Part shown: piece after piece, positions 8,233 to 16,963 of the stretch
How the letters are laid out: each line of letters opens with the position of its first letter
How positions within the stretch are numbered: the first letter of the stretch is position 1
From: Ilyobacter_A sp963675185
GTDB taxonomy: Bacteria; Fusobacteriota; Fusobacteriia; Fusobacteriales; Fusobacteriaceae
DNA: 64,000 nucleotides
NCBI GenBank assembly: GCA_963675185.2
Contig: CAXXOH010000003.1
Coordinates: forward strand, 1,550,001-1,614,000
Reading direction: 5' to 3'
Position numbers and translations under genes: made by a program
The notes under the pieces: generated by a model
Database searches by the model: none
What the model saw: the letters and a program-made list of their open reading frames with translations, nothing else
Told to the model about the DNA's origin: nothing

Positions 8233-8280
8233 GGGCTCTTTTCATGGGGCGTTATTTTCCACATGAAAAAGCCCTGCTTT
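8233..8280 (+). terminator. Probable terminator before the two-component operon
   Basis: A 13-bp stem (GGGCT-TTTTCATG with one bulged C, paired to CATGAAAAAGCCC) around a 15-base loop, followed by TGCTTTTG. The -10-like TATACT (8286-8291) for the regulator gene follows at once. Confidence 0.55.
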
Positions 8281-8323
8281 TGTATTATACTAGAGGTATA
8301 GAAATGCAATATGGAGGGGACAG

Positions 8324-8980
8324 ATGTACAGAGTACTTGTGGCAGAAGATGAGCCAAATATGAGAAGACTAATAAAGGATTTTTTGAAAAAAGAGGGGGA
8401 CACAGTGTGGGAGGCCGAAAATGGTAGGGAGGCCTTAGAGATATTTGATAGTGGGGAGTTTGACTTGATTATATTAGACGTTATGATGCCAGAACTCGAC
8501 GGCTGGGTGGTGTGTAGGGAGATCAGAAGGAGATCCCAGGTGCCGATAGTATTTTTGACGGCCAAGGCACAAGAAAACGATGAGCTTTTTGGTTTTGAGT
8601 TAGAGGCTGACGACTACATAACAAAACCGTTTAGCCTGAAAGTTTTATCAGCCAGGATAAAGGCGCTGCTTAAAAAACAGAATAACGTTGGGGAGAGACT
8701 AAAGAATGGTGACCTCTTGCTGGACTATGAGAAGCACAACGTATCCAAAAGAGGCGTCGACTTAGAACTAACCCCAAAGGAATTTGACCTGCTGCTGTAT
8801 TTTATGAAAAACAAGGGAATAGCCCTTAGTAGGGAAAAAATATTAAATAAAATATGGGGCTACGATTATTTTGGCGACTTGAGAACTGTAGATACGCATA
8901 TAAAAAGGCTAAGGAAGAAGATAGGAGAAGAGTTCATAGAGACCGTGAGGGGATTCGGGTACAAGTTTAGGGAGGAGTAA
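8324..8980 (+). CDS. OmpR/PhoB-family response regulator
   Basis: 218 residues. Receiver (about 2-117) with the acidic pair in VAEDEP, phospho-acceptor in LIILDVMMP, Thr in FLTAK and Lys in TKPFS, then a winged-helix DNA-binding domain (about 125-215) with LTPKEFDLLLYF and RTVDTHIKRLRKKI. ATG 8324 follows GGAGGGG. Its stop shares one base with the start of the kinase gene (TAATG). It probably binds the TTGNCA direct repeats found before the downstream CpxP-like gene and the efflux operon at 3457; that link is inferred from sequence only. Confidence 0.95.
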   Translation: MYRVLVAEDEPNMRRLIKDFLKKEGDTVWEAENGREALEIFDSGEFDLIILDVMMPELDGWVVCREIRRRSQVPIVFLTAKAQENDELFGFELEADDYITKPFSLKVLSARIKALLKKQNNVGERLKNGDLLLDYEKHNVSKRGVDLELTPKEFDLLLYFMKNKGIALSREKILNKIWGYDYFGDLRTVDTHIKRLRKKIGEEFIETVRGFGYKFREE

Positions 8981-10410
8981 TGAGAATATCCAAAAAACTT
9001 TTTTTAATGAACAGCAGTATTATAATATTCGTATTAGGGCTTGTATTTGTGTCTACCAGGGTTTATTTTCAAAGGTACTATGTAAACAAAAAAACTAATC
9101 AGCTCAAGGAAATATCTGAATATATAAAAAATCCAAGTAGCCAGTCGGGGTTAGAGGAGATAGAAGATCGGTACAGAGTAAGGATCGATTTCATAGATAT
9201 GCAAGAGGAAGAGCTTTTTTATTACAATGGATTCTTAAGGGATATATATGGTGAGGATTTTACTAAAGAAAATATAAGTAAAGCTTTAACTGAAAACGGA
9301 GAGATAATTCAGCTGAGAAGAGATAAAAGAATCGGGCTGGACTTATTGTCATATATGAGCTTGTACGAAAAAGGAATACTAATGATAGTGTCGTCACCAA
9401 TATACCCTATGCAGGAGGCTGTAAAATATTCAGAGAAGTTTTACCTATATATTCTGTTGATAGCATTGGCGTTAAGCTTTGCCATAAATTATTTTTTTTC
9501 AAAAATATTCACAAATCCTTTGAGGGCGTTAACGGAAATAAGCCGAAATATGGCTAATTTGAGCTTTCAAAAAAAAGCTGATATAAAAACAGGGGATGAA
9601 GTAGAGGAGCTTGCTGAAGGCATAAACTACATGTCAGAGAAGCTAGACGATACCATAAAAAAGTTAGAAGACTCCAATATAAAGCTGAAAAAAGAGATAG
9701 AAAAGGAACGAATGCTAGAAAAGTTTAGGAAGGATTTTATATCCAGCGTCAACCATGAACTTAAAACTCCCATAGCTCTTATAAGCGGCTATGCCGAGGG
9801 GTTAAAGGAAGGTGTGGCAGACGACGAGTCCAGGGATTTCTACTGCCAGGTCATAATGTATGAGGCAAACCGCATGAATATTATGGTAAAGGATTTACTG
9901 CTTATAGCACAAATAGAATCTGGATATTTTAAAATGAGTAAGTCATCTCTTGATATAAGCGGGATTCTTGAAAGCTGCCTTCACAGATTTGAAATTTTGA
10001 TAAGAGAAAAGGGGCTTAAGGTAAGTCATGACTTAGGTAGAACTGTAATGGTGTCAGCCAACAAAGACGGTGTAGAAAAAGTGCTGAATAATTTGTTGAG
10101 CAATGCAGTAAAGTACTGCCAGGAAGGCGGCGAGATAAAGATAGGGGTGGAAGGACACCAGGAAAAGGTGAAGATATTTGTTTATAATAGCAGCAATAAG
10201 ATCGCCATGGAAGAGTTAGATAAGATATGGACACCTTTTTATAAGTTAGACAAATCAGGGTCTAAAAAATACAGTGGCACCGGGCTGGGGCTTGCCATAG
10301 TAAAAGAGATACTTGAAAAGCACGGAAGCAAATATGGAGTGGATCTATTAGGAGATGGCCTCGAGTTCTATTTTTACCTTGAAAAAGACCTTGAAACTAC
10401 CGATTATTGA
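8980..10410 (+). CDS. Membrane sensor histidine kinase (HAMP-HisKA-HATPase)
   Basis: 476 residues. Membrane helices at about 8-26 and 155-175 enclose a periplasmic sensor region of some 125 residues; HAMP follows (about 175-230), then HisKA with the phospho-acceptor in SSVNHELKTPIAL, and the ATPase domain with the N box LNNLLSNAVKY and G box GTGLGLAIVKEI. Translationally coupled to the regulator. The stop codon lies inside the first half-site of the operator for the next gene. The periplasmic CpxP-like product downstream suggests an envelope-stress circuit resembling CpxAR, with no direct orthology implied. Confidence 0.93.
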   Translation: MRISKKLFLMNSSIIIFVLGLVFVSTRVYFQRYYVNKKTNQLKEISEYIKNPSSQSGLEEIEDRYRVRIDFIDMQEEELFYYNGFLRDIYGEDFTKENISKALTENGEIIQLRRDKRIGLDLLSYMSLYEKGILMIVSSPIYPMQEAVKYSEKFYLYILLIALALSFAINYFFSKIFTNPLRALTEISRNMANLSFQKKADIKTGDEVEELAEGINYMSEKLDDTIKKLEDSNIKLKKEIEKERMLEKFRKDFISSVNHELKTPIALISGYAEGLKEGVADDESRDFYCQVIMYEANRMNIMVKDLLLIAQIESGYFKMSKSSLDISGILESCLHRFEILIREKGLKVSHDLGRTVMVSANKDGVEKVLNNLLSNAVKYCQEGGEIKIGVEGHQEKVKIFVYNSSNKIAMEELDKIWTPFYKLDKSGSKKYSGTGLGLAIVKEILEKHGSKYGVDLLGDGLEFYFYLEKDLETTDY

Positions 10411-10440
10411 CACTTAATTGCCACAAAGTTGGAGTATACT
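10407..10440 (+). promoter_or_regulatory. Direct-repeat operator and -10 box of the CpxP/Spy-like gene
   Basis: TTGACA (10407-10412) and TTGCCA (10418-10423) with an 11-base period, then 11 bases to TATACT (10435-10440). Spacing is identical to the site at 3387-3420, and the CACAAAGTT after the first C of the shared part is also conserved. Confidence 0.65.
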
Positions 10441-10474
10441 CTATTTGAATCTAGAAAATAACGGAGGTCATATT

Positions 10475-10912
10475 ATGAAAAAGAAAGCATTGATTTTGGG
10501 AATAATCCTGTCAACTGCAGCATTTGGAATGGACAAGGGCAATTTCGAAAAGATGGACTATCATAAAAAATTTAAAGAGGTAAAAGAGCAGCGCATGGAT
10601 TTTTTTGAAAACCTTAGCGAAGATCAGAAGAATAAAATAAAAGAACTGAGACTGGAGAACATAAAGAAGAACTCAAAACTAAATCTGGAAGCTGATGAAA
10701 AGAGAATACAGATAAGAAAAATTATGGTGGAAGATAAGGTAGCATGGGATAAGGTTAAAAAACTCACTAAAGAGATAGGAGTATTAGATGGGGAGATAAA
10801 TTATAACAACCTGAAAAACCGTTATGAGATAAGAAAGATAGCCGGTTTTGAGGAACCTATGAGGCCAAATAACTACAAAGGGATGGGCGAAGAATCAAGA
10901 AATATGAAATAA
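10475..10912 (+). CDS. CpxP/Spy-like periplasmic stress protein
   Basis: 145 residues: signal peptide (MKKKALILG...TAAFG), then a highly charged all-helical protein. FFENLSEDQKNKIKELRLE matches the L-T/S-x-x-Q pattern of Spy/CpxP-family ATP-independent chaperones that cap envelope stress responses. ATG 10475 follows GGAGG at the normal distance; a TTG-initiated extension from 10418 would run through the promoter and is rejected. It lies 64 bases after the kinase gene behind a probable regulator-dependent promoter, so it may feed back on the kinase as CpxP does in E. coli (inference). Confidence 0.75.
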   Translation: MKKKALILGIILSTAAFGMDKGNFEKMDYHKKFKEVKEQRMDFFENLSEDQKNKIKELRLENIKKNSKLNLEADEKRIQIRKIMVEDKVAWDKVKKLTKEIGVLDGEINYNNLKNRYEIRKIAGFEEPMRPNNYKGMGEESRNMK

Positions 10913-10923
10913 CAGCACATAGA

Positions 10924-10956
10924 AGAGCTCCGACGGATACCCACCGGAGCTTTTCT
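10924..10956 (+). terminator. Terminator of the CpxP/Spy-like gene
   Basis: AGCTCCG / CGGAGCT stem with a 12-base loop, then TTTCTAATTTTT. Confidence 0.8.
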
Positions 10957-11306
10957 AATTTTTGCCCCTATATTACAGTGAAACTGCTATAATGAAAAAC
11001 ATTTTTTGGATCACGAACCATCTCGAATATAAAATATTAAATAAAAATATATTGGATCCAGAGCTATACAGAGTAAAATAAAGAGTTTCACAGAGAAAAA
11101 ATGTCTTTGTGCAGCTCATGTCTAAAAGCTCGGTGAAACTCTTTGGAGAAAAAAAGGGTTTAATGCAGAAATTTGTGGATACTAGCATCAATTCATAATA
11201 AAAAATATAAATTTATAAGTATAAAAATTCAGTAATTCATCGATAACTTTAAGCAACAATTTGTCTTAGGTAAAGTTAGTAAAATATCAAGTAAGGAGTT
11301 ATAAGC
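10957..11306. other. Intergenic region, no supported gene
   Basis: A perfect 12-bp inverted repeat AAAGAGTTTCAC (11080-11091) / GTGAAACTCTTT (11133-11144) encloses 41 bases without a T-tract. A 29-codon ATG frame at 10992-11081 lacks a ribosome site. A few codons around 11132-11170 look vaguely protein-like, but stops on both sides leave nothing to call. It may be decayed DNA. Confidence 0.4.
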
Positions 11307-11849
11307 TCAAAAGATAAAAATACCTATTATTGCACTAGTGAATACCAGTAGAGTAGGGTTAAATTTAAATCTATACAATAAAATGTATAATAAAGTTGAG
11401 AATATTATGCTTTTAAAGTTGAATGAGTGGGATAACTCAGTGAAATTAAAAAAAGTAGATCTGGATATGACTATAGCTGCATAAAGCATCATAGCTGTAG
11501 TTATAGGTATGATCGCAAGAAAAAAGGCTTTTTTATATTTGTTTTCTTTTAATTTAAATATTAGATTAGAAAGAATTAAAATTACTATAATAGACGGTAA
11601 TGAAACACCTAATGTGGATACTACAGCACCAAAAATCCCCCCTACTTTTAACCCGATATATGTCGCAGAGTTTATTGATATAGGTCCTGGAGTAATCTGT
11701 GAAATTGAAACAATATCTAAGAACTCTTTAGAAGTTATCCAGTTGTTTCTCTCTATCTCTTTCTCTATCAAAAGAAGCATAGAGAGGCCGCCGCCAAAAC
11801 TAAAAATGCCTATTTTGAAAAAAACTGAAAATAGTTTAAGGTATATCAT
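11307..11849 (-). CDS. Chromate transporter family, second half-size subunit
   Basis: 180 residues with about five or six membrane helices. FFKIGIFSFGGGLSMLLLIE, the nearby WI and SQITPGPISIN are the hallmark motifs of the CHR (ChrA) family. A half-size protein, encoded directly after a paralogous half (12411-11836) with which it overlaps 14 bases; the two probably form a heterodimer equivalent to one full-length ChrA. ATG 11849 is preferred over the TTG at 11867 because AAGGTG precedes it. Many family members do not confer chromate resistance, so the transported anion is uncertain. Confidence 0.88.
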   Translation of the reverse strand: MIYLKLFSVFFKIGIFSFGGGLSMLLLIEKEIERNNWITSKEFLDIVSISQITPGPISINSATYIGLKVGGIFGAVVSTLGVSLPSIIVILILSNLIFKLKENKYKKAFFLAIIPITTAMMLYAAIVISRSTFFNFTELSHSFNFKSIIFSTLLYILLYRFKFNPTLLVFTSAIIGIFIF

Positions 11850-12411
11850 TTTTATCACCTTTTTCAAAGCCGTCTGAATTTTTTAGAGGGAAGAAAATAT
11901 AGAATGTCATTCCGAAAAATACGCCCATTAAAATAACCTTTATCGGACTAAGGAGTGAGAAGAATAATGCCAAAAAAGAGATTGTAAAAATAGAAAATGA
12001 AATCTTAGTCTTAACGCTTTTTTTAAATATTTTCACAACGGAAAACAGTATTAAGGCAATTACACAGGATTTAATTCCCATAAAGGCAGAGCTTACAGTT
12101 TCCGTATTAAAATATGGTTCTAAAAAAAGTACTATGAAAGTGATTATGGAAAAGGACGGCAAAATAACTCCAAAGGATGCTATTATTGATCCTAGGATAC
12201 CGGACATTTTATTGCCCACAAAAGTAGCGAAATTGATAGCTATTGGGCCTGGGGTCATCTGTGTAACTGAGAGTATCTCCAAAAATTCATCCCCATTAAT
12301 CCAACTTTTTTTTTCTACCACCTCAGTTTCTATAAGTGGAATCATAGCATATCCACCCCCAAAAGTGAAAAGTCCTATTTTAAAAAACGTTATAAATAGT
12401 TTAAATACCAT
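11836..12411 (-). CDS. Chromate transporter family, first half-size subunit
   Basis: 191 residues with the same signature as its neighbour: FFKIGLFTFGGGYAMIPLIE, SWI and TQMTPGPIAIN, then hydrophobic helices. The start ATG has GGAGGTGG upstream on the minus strand. First gene of a two-gene minus-strand operon, divergent from the nucleoside operon across a 424-base intergenic region. Paired half-size CHR proteins are known in Firmicutes and other bacteria, one with each membrane orientation. Confidence 0.88.
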   Translation of the reverse strand: MVFKLFITFFKIGLFTFGGGYAMIPLIETEVVEKKSWINGDEFLEILSVTQMTPGPIAINFATFVGNKMSGILGSIIASFGVILPSFSIITFIVLFLEPYFNTETVSSAFMGIKSCVIALILFSVVKIFKKSVKTKISFSIFTISFLALFFSLLSPIKVILMGVFFGMTFYIFFPLKNSDGFEKGDKNDIP

Positions 12412-12835
12412 AGTCCACCTCCAATTTTTTAAATTTTATCATAGTGGTAGATTAAAAATCAAATGTTTTATGGCCTTTATCTTATCGCGAAGGATTGAAA
12501 TTAGAAAAAATTTATTTTGCAGTGGCATAGTTTATAGGTTACGACTTTGCTATTTTGTAAAGTTTACTGAGGCATGGGTAAGCGAGGTAGCTTTTTTTCA
12601 AAAGATAGGGTAGAATGAATATTAACTATATGCTATAAAGTATTTTTAAGATCAGCATATACACCAAGGTTGAATGGAATTGTTGTTTTGCATGAAGATT
12701 TTTATTGCGACTATTTTAAATTATTAAAATTATCACCGGCTTAAAAAGGGAAAATAGGATTTTTGTCATATATTTAATTTATTTGAGTTGGATTAATTTA
12801 ACGATTGTATCTAAAAAGACAGGTGGAGGAACAAA
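12412..12835. other. Divergent intergenic region between chrA pair and punA
   Basis: No supported gene. An 8-bp inverted repeat TATATGCT / AGCATATA spans 12627-12661. It must contain promoters for both directions, but none matches consensus well enough to assign; no purine riboswitch core was recognised. Confidence 0.4.
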
Positions 12836-13654
12836 ATGTACGACAATATGCTTGAAACAGTTGAGTATCTAACTAGGACAGCTAATTCTCATGCCAAGAT
12901 AGGAATAATACTTGGATCGGGATTAGGCGGGCTAGTTGGCGAAATGGAAGAAAAACTTGAGGTTGATTATATGGATATACCAAACTTCCCTGTTTCTACA
13001 GTTGAGGGGCACGAAGGGAAGCTGGTTTTTGGTAAAATCGGGGGCGTAGAGATAATCGCAATGCAGGGAAGGTTTCATTTTTATGAAGGATATTCCATGC
13101 AGGAGATAGTATACCCTATATATGTTATGAGGCAGTTAGGATTGGAGAAGTTAATAATCAGCAATGCTGCAGGAGGGATAAACAGGGAGTTTAAGGCAGG
13201 GACTTTAATGATCATAGAAGACCATATAAACATGTTTGGTACAAACCCTTTGATAGGCAGGAATGATGAAAGGTTCGGACCACGATTTCCAGATATGACC
13301 GAGGTCTATAAAAGGAGCCTGATAGATATAGCTCGTAAAACTGCGGCGGAGCTGGGCATAGATTATGAGCATGGGATTTACGTCGGCACAACTGGACCTT
13401 CTTATGAAACCGCAGCGGAGATAAGGGCATTTTCAGTGCTGGGCGCGGATGCTGTTGGAATGTCTACGGTGCCGGAAGCTATAGTGGCAAACTATCTTGG
13501 GATAGACGTTTTGGGAATATCCTGCATAACCAATATGGCAACGGGCTTAGCTGATACAACACATTCGCATGAAAAGGTTGTTAAGACGGCCAAGAAAGTT
13601 GAGGAAAAATTTTGTAACTGGGTGGAAAGCATAGTTAAAAAGTTGGGTGAGTGA
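12836..13654 (+). CDS. punA: Purine nucleoside phosphorylase (trimeric, PNP-I)
   Basis: 272 residues matching the trimeric PNP family: phosphate-binding GIILGSGLGG, the His in VEGHEGKL, QGRFHFYEGY, the AAGGI and GPSYET signatures, and GMSTVPE and the SCITNMA block around the purine-binding Asn. Cleaves (deoxy)inosine and guanosine with phosphate to base and (deoxy)ribose 1-phosphate. ATG 12836 follows GGTGGAGG. First of six nucleoside salvage genes; a second, hexameric-type PNP (deoD) is encoded at 16964, giving both enzyme classes in one locus. Confidence 0.95.
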   Translation: MYDNMLETVEYLTRTANSHAKIGIILGSGLGGLVGEMEEKLEVDYMDIPNFPVSTVEGHEGKLVFGKIGGVEIIAMQGRFHFYEGYSMQEIVYPIYVMRQLGLEKLIISNAAGGINREFKAGTLMIIEDHINMFGTNPLIGRNDERFGPRFPDMTEVYKRSLIDIARKTAAELGIDYEHGIYVGTTGPSYETAAEIRAFSVLGADAVGMSTVPEAIVANYLGIDVLGISCITNMATGLADTTHSHEKVVKTAKKVEEKFCNWVESIVKKLGE

Positions 13655-13686
13655 AGCCCCTAGGAGTTAAAGGGCTTTAGAAAAAT

Positions 13687-13717
13687 AAAGACAGCCATAC
13701 AGGCTGTCTTTAAAATT
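13687..13717 (+). terminator. Strong hairpin between punA and deoA
   Basis: Perfect 10-bp stem AAAGACAGCC / GGCTGTCTTT with a 5-base loop, then TAAAATTT. The T-tract is short. It could terminate most transcripts after punA or act as a processing or stabilising hairpin within the operon. Confidence 0.7.
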
Positions 13718-13758
13718 TAGTGGGATTTGTACTATTAAAATTTATCTGGGAGGAGATT

Positions 13759-15072
13759 ATGAGAGTTGTTGACATAATAGAAAAAAAGAGGGATGGGCAG
13801 GAACTTGGCAGTGATGAGATAGAGTTTCTTATGGACTCCTACATGAATGAAGAGGTACCAGACTATCAGATGTCTGCATTTATGATGGCCGTATACTTCA
13901 AAGGGATGAGCAGAGATGAGCTTAAACTATTCACAGAAAAGATGATGCACTCCGGTGAGTTAATAAAGATTGACGGCGTTGACAAGTTTATTATAGACAA
14001 ACACAGCACAGGTGGAGTGGGAGACAAGACGACAATAGCTCTTGCACCTATATTTGCTAGTTTTGGGATAGGAACGGCGAAGCTTTCCGGGAGAGGGTTG
14101 GGCCATACCGGTGGGACCATTGACAAATTTGAATCTATAACTGGCTTTCTTTTCCCAGCAACAAGGATTGAGCTCGCAGAGATGATAAATAAAACCGGCA
14201 TAGGCATAATGGGATATACGGACACCGTAGTCCCGCTGGATAAAAAGCTCTACTCTTTAAGGGATGTCACCGGTACAGTTCCGAGCATTCCGCTTATAGC
14301 AAGCAGCATAATGAGTAAAAAACTTGCCGTATACTCCGATGGAATAATTTTAGATGTCAAGGTGGGCAGTGGAGCTTTCATGAAGGATATGGAGAGCGCC
14401 AGAGAGCTAGCTAAGACCATGTTAGAAATCGGAGACGGCTTCGGAAGAAAGGTGAAGGCGGTGCTGAGCAACATGGACCAACCCCTTGGTTTTGCTGTCG
14501 GCAACAGTTTGGAGGTAATAGAAGCTATAGAGACTTTAAAAGGTAAAGGACCTTGGGATTTAACATATCTGGTGGGAACCCTTGCGGCAATAGGGCTACA
14601 GATGAAGGGAGAAGTTTCTGACATAGAGGAAGGTAGGAGGCTCGTAGAAGATATGATAAAAAGCGGGAAACCACTGAAAAAGTTGAAAGAGTTCATCGAG
14701 ATGTCTGGAGGCGACCCGTATGTTGTGGAAGATTATTCGCTGTTACCAGTTGCCGAGAGCAGCTTGGAAGTGGTAGTAGAAATGGAGGGGTATGTAAGCC
14801 ACATAGAGGCAGATTTGGTGGGAAAATCTGCAATGGTGCTGGGAGCTGGCAGAGAGAAAAAAGGAGATGAGATAGACCCTTCTGTAGGAGTGGTACTTGA
14901 GAAAAAAATTGGGGATAAGGTAGAAAAGGGGGATACTCTAGCGAAAATATACTATTGCCAAGAGAAAAATTTGGAGTTGGCTAAAAAAATGCTCATAGAA
15001 GCTTATTCAATAAACCCAGAACCCTGTGAAAAGAGTGAGGTAATTTTTGAGATACACTCTGTAAACATATAG
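13759..15072 (+). CDS. deoA: Pyrimidine-nucleoside (thymidine) phosphorylase
   Basis: 437 residues with the family signature SGRGLGHTGGT, the KHSTGGVGDKTT phosphate-binding loop, DVKVGSGAFM and the C-terminal barrel-sandwich domain (about 345-430). Splits thymidine, deoxyuridine or uridine to base and (deoxy)ribose 1-phosphate. ATG 13759 follows GGGAGGAGATT; the upstream frame from 13720 crosses the preceding hairpin. The protein could be the broad pyrimidine type (pdp) rather than strict DeoA. Head of the deoA-deoC-deoB-deoD-cdd run. Confidence 0.94.
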   Translation: MRVVDIIEKKRDGQELGSDEIEFLMDSYMNEEVPDYQMSAFMMAVYFKGMSRDELKLFTEKMMHSGELIKIDGVDKFIIDKHSTGGVGDKTTIALAPIFASFGIGTAKLSGRGLGHTGGTIDKFESITGFLFPATRIELAEMINKTGIGIMGYTDTVVPLDKKLYSLRDVTGTVPSIPLIASSIMSKKLAVYSDGIILDVKVGSGAFMKDMESARELAKTMLEIGDGFGRKVKAVLSNMDQPLGFAVGNSLEVIEAIETLKGKGPWDLTYLVGTLAAIGLQMKGEVSDIEEGRRLVEDMIKSGKPLKKLKEFIEMSGGDPYVVEDYSLLPVAESSLEVVVEMEGYVSHIEADLVGKSAMVLGAGREKKGDEIDPSVGVVLEKKIGDKVEKGDTLAKIYYCQEKNLELAKKMLIEAYSINPEPCEKSEVIFEIHSVNI

Positions 15073-15096
15073 ATTTTTGGAAGGACTGGTGGAAAA

Positions 15097-15762
15097 ATGG
15101 AAATAAATAAATATATAGATCACACGATTTTAAAGGCAACGGCAAGTGTTCAAGATATAAAAAAGCTGTGTACAGAGGCAAGAGAGTACGGATTTTACTC
15201 AGTTTGTGTAAACGGCTGCTATGTGGAGCTGGCTAAGAAAGAGCTGGACGGAAGTAATGTAAAGGTGGCTGCTGTAGTTGGCTTTCCACTAGGCGGCATG
15301 AGCAAGACTGCGAAAGTGTTTGAAGCGAAAAGTTGTTCAGATGACGGGGCTTCTGAAATAGATATGGTTATGAACATAGGGCTTTTCAAATCCGGAAGTT
15401 ATGGCAAAGTTGAGGAGGAGATAAAGGAGGTAAAGCAGGTAATAGGGGGTAAGGTGTTAAAGGTGATAATCGAAACATGCTACCTGACAGACGAGGAAAA
15501 AGAGCTGGCCTGTAATATTTGCGTAAGGGCTGGGGCTGATTTTGTGAAGACATCAACCGGATTTGGCAGCGGAGGCGCAACACTGCAGGATATCGAGCTT
15601 ATGAAAAGGGCTGTCGGCAGCAAGGCAAAAGTGAAGGCCTCCGGCGGGATAAAGGACTATAGAACTGCGAAAAAATACATAGATCTGGGCGCAGAAAGGC
15701 TTGGGACAAGCAGCGGAGTGGAGCTTGTAAAAGGTGGAAAAGTAAAAGATGGAGGGTACTAG
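15097..15762 (+). CDS. deoC: Deoxyribose-phosphate aldolase
   Basis: 221 residues with a TIM barrel start (IDHTILKA), VVGFPLGG, EIDMVMNIG, the Schiff-base Lys in ADFVKTSTGF and the second catalytic Lys in VKASGGIKDY. Converts 2-deoxyribose 5-phosphate into acetaldehyde and glyceraldehyde 3-phosphate, the exit from deoxynucleoside breakdown. The start ATG has GAAGGACTGGTGG upstream. The gene ends with the ribosome site for deoB nearby. Confidence 0.96.
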   Translation: MEINKYIDHTILKATASVQDIKKLCTEAREYGFYSVCVNGCYVELAKKELDGSNVKVAAVVGFPLGGMSKTAKVFEAKSCSDDGASEIDMVMNIGLFKSGSYGKVEEEIKEVKQVIGGKVLKVIIETCYLTDEEKELACNICVRAGADFVKTSTGFGSGGATLQDIELMKRAVGSKAKVKASGGIKDYRTAKKYIDLGAERLGTSSGVELVKGGKVKDGGY

Positions 15763-15766
15763 ATTG

Positions 15767-16948
15767 ATGGAAGAGGTTAAGATGGACAGAGTAACAGTGA
15801 TAGTGCTGGACAGTGTTGGAGTAGGAGAACTTCCTGATGCGGATAAATTTGGGGACACAGGTGCAAATACAATGGCACACACAGCCGAGGCCGCTGGCGG
15901 ATTACGACTACCAAACATGGAAAAATTTGGCCTCGGAAACCTAACGAACATAAGTGGGGTAAAACCTATGAGACATACTAGCGGTGCTTATGGTAAAGCG
16001 GCTGAACTTTCAAAGGGAAAGGATACCTCTACCGGACACTGGGAGATAGCCGGTGTCGTAACAGAAACTGCTTTTCCCACATACTCACAGGGATTTCCCA
16101 AAAAACTTCTGGAGGAACTTGAAAAAAGGACAGGGAGAAGGGTGATGGGAAATCGCCCTGCCTCAGGGACGGCCATAATAGAGGAGCTAGGAGAAGAGCA
16201 GGTAAAAACCGGTGCCTGGATAGTTTACACTTCCGCAGACCCGGTGCTGCAGATAGCCGCCCATGAAGGGGTTATACCACTTTATGAACTCTACAGGGCA
16301 TGTGAGATAGCCTTAGAAATCTGCAAAGAACTGGCTCCGGTGGTAAGGGTGATAGCGAGACCGTACGTGGGTAAAAAAGAAAGCGGGTTTGTCAGGACAG
16401 AAAATCGGAAAGATTATTCGGTTGAACCGCCTGGGGAAACAGTTTTGGACAGGCTAAAGTCCGCCGGACTTGACGTGGTCGGCATCGGGAAAATAAATGA
16501 TATATTCTCCGGGAAGGGGATAACACAGGATATGGGACACAACAGGAATAACAAAGACGGGATACTAAAGAGTATTTCAGCCCTTAAAGAAAACACAAAA
16601 GGACTCATATTCACAAACCTGGTTGACTTTGACATGAAGTATGGGCATAGGAGAGACCCGCAGGGATACAGGGAGTCACTTGAGGAGTTTGATCGTTATA
16701 TACCAAAAATTTTCGGTAACATGGGAGAAAATGAAATTTTAATAATAACTGCAGATCACGGCTGCGACCCCACCTATAAGGGGACTGACCATACCAGGGA
16801 GTATGTGCCTGTACTGGTCTACGGGAAAAGGGTGAAACCAGTAAACATAGGTACAAGGAAGACGTTTGCAGATATAGCGGCTACTCTTGAGGAACTACTG
16901 TTAGGGACAAAGAAACGTGGCAGTTTTGCAAAAGAAATACTGGATTAG
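15767..16948 (+). CDS. deoB: Phosphopentomutase
   Basis: 393 residues of the alkaline-phosphatase-like phosphopentomutase family: metal site VIVLDSVGVGELPDA, the phosphorylated Thr in GANTM, STGHWEIAG, and late metal ligands in DFDMKYGHRRDP and ADHGCDP. Interconverts (deoxy)ribose 1- and 5-phosphate and links the phosphorylases to DeoC. The start is uncertain: ATG 15767 (10 bases after GGAGGG) or ATG 15782 (5 bases after AGAGG), the latter giving the shortest canonical N-terminus; ATG 15749 is inside deoC and less likely. Confidence 0.94.
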   Translation: MEEVKMDRVTVIVLDSVGVGELPDADKFGDTGANTMAHTAEAAGGLRLPNMEKFGLGNLTNISGVKPMRHTSGAYGKAAELSKGKDTSTGHWEIAGVVTETAFPTYSQGFPKKLLEELEKRTGRRVMGNRPASGTAIIEELGEEQVKTGAWIVYTSADPVLQIAAHEGVIPLYELYRACEIALEICKELAPVVRVIARPYVGKKESGFVRTENRKDYSVEPPGETVLDRLKSAGLDVVGIGKINDIFSGKGITQDMGHNRNNKDGILKSISALKENTKGLIFTNLVDFDMKYGHRRDPQGYRESLEEFDRYIPKIFGNMGENEILIITADHGCDPTYKGTDHTREYVPVLVYGKRVKPVNIGTRKTFADIAATLEELLLGTKKRGSFAKEILD

Positions 16949-16963
16949 AATGGGGGGCTTGAG

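Noticed and set aside
10418..10474. TTG-initiated N-terminal extension of the CpxP/Spy-like protein
   Set aside because: It would begin inside the operator/promoter and displace the signal peptide; ATG 10475 has the proper ribosome site.
10992..11081. 29-codon ATG frame in the intergenic region
   Set aside because: No ribosome site, no similarity recognised; expected by chance in AT-rich DNA.
11126..11185. Possible thioredoxin-fold remnant (LGETLWRKKGF-like reading)
   Set aside because: Under 20 codons, bounded by stops, with no flanking support.
12134..12613. Plus-strand open frame of 159 codons
   Set aside because: Antisense to the chromate transporter gene, which has clear family motifs; no ribosome site.
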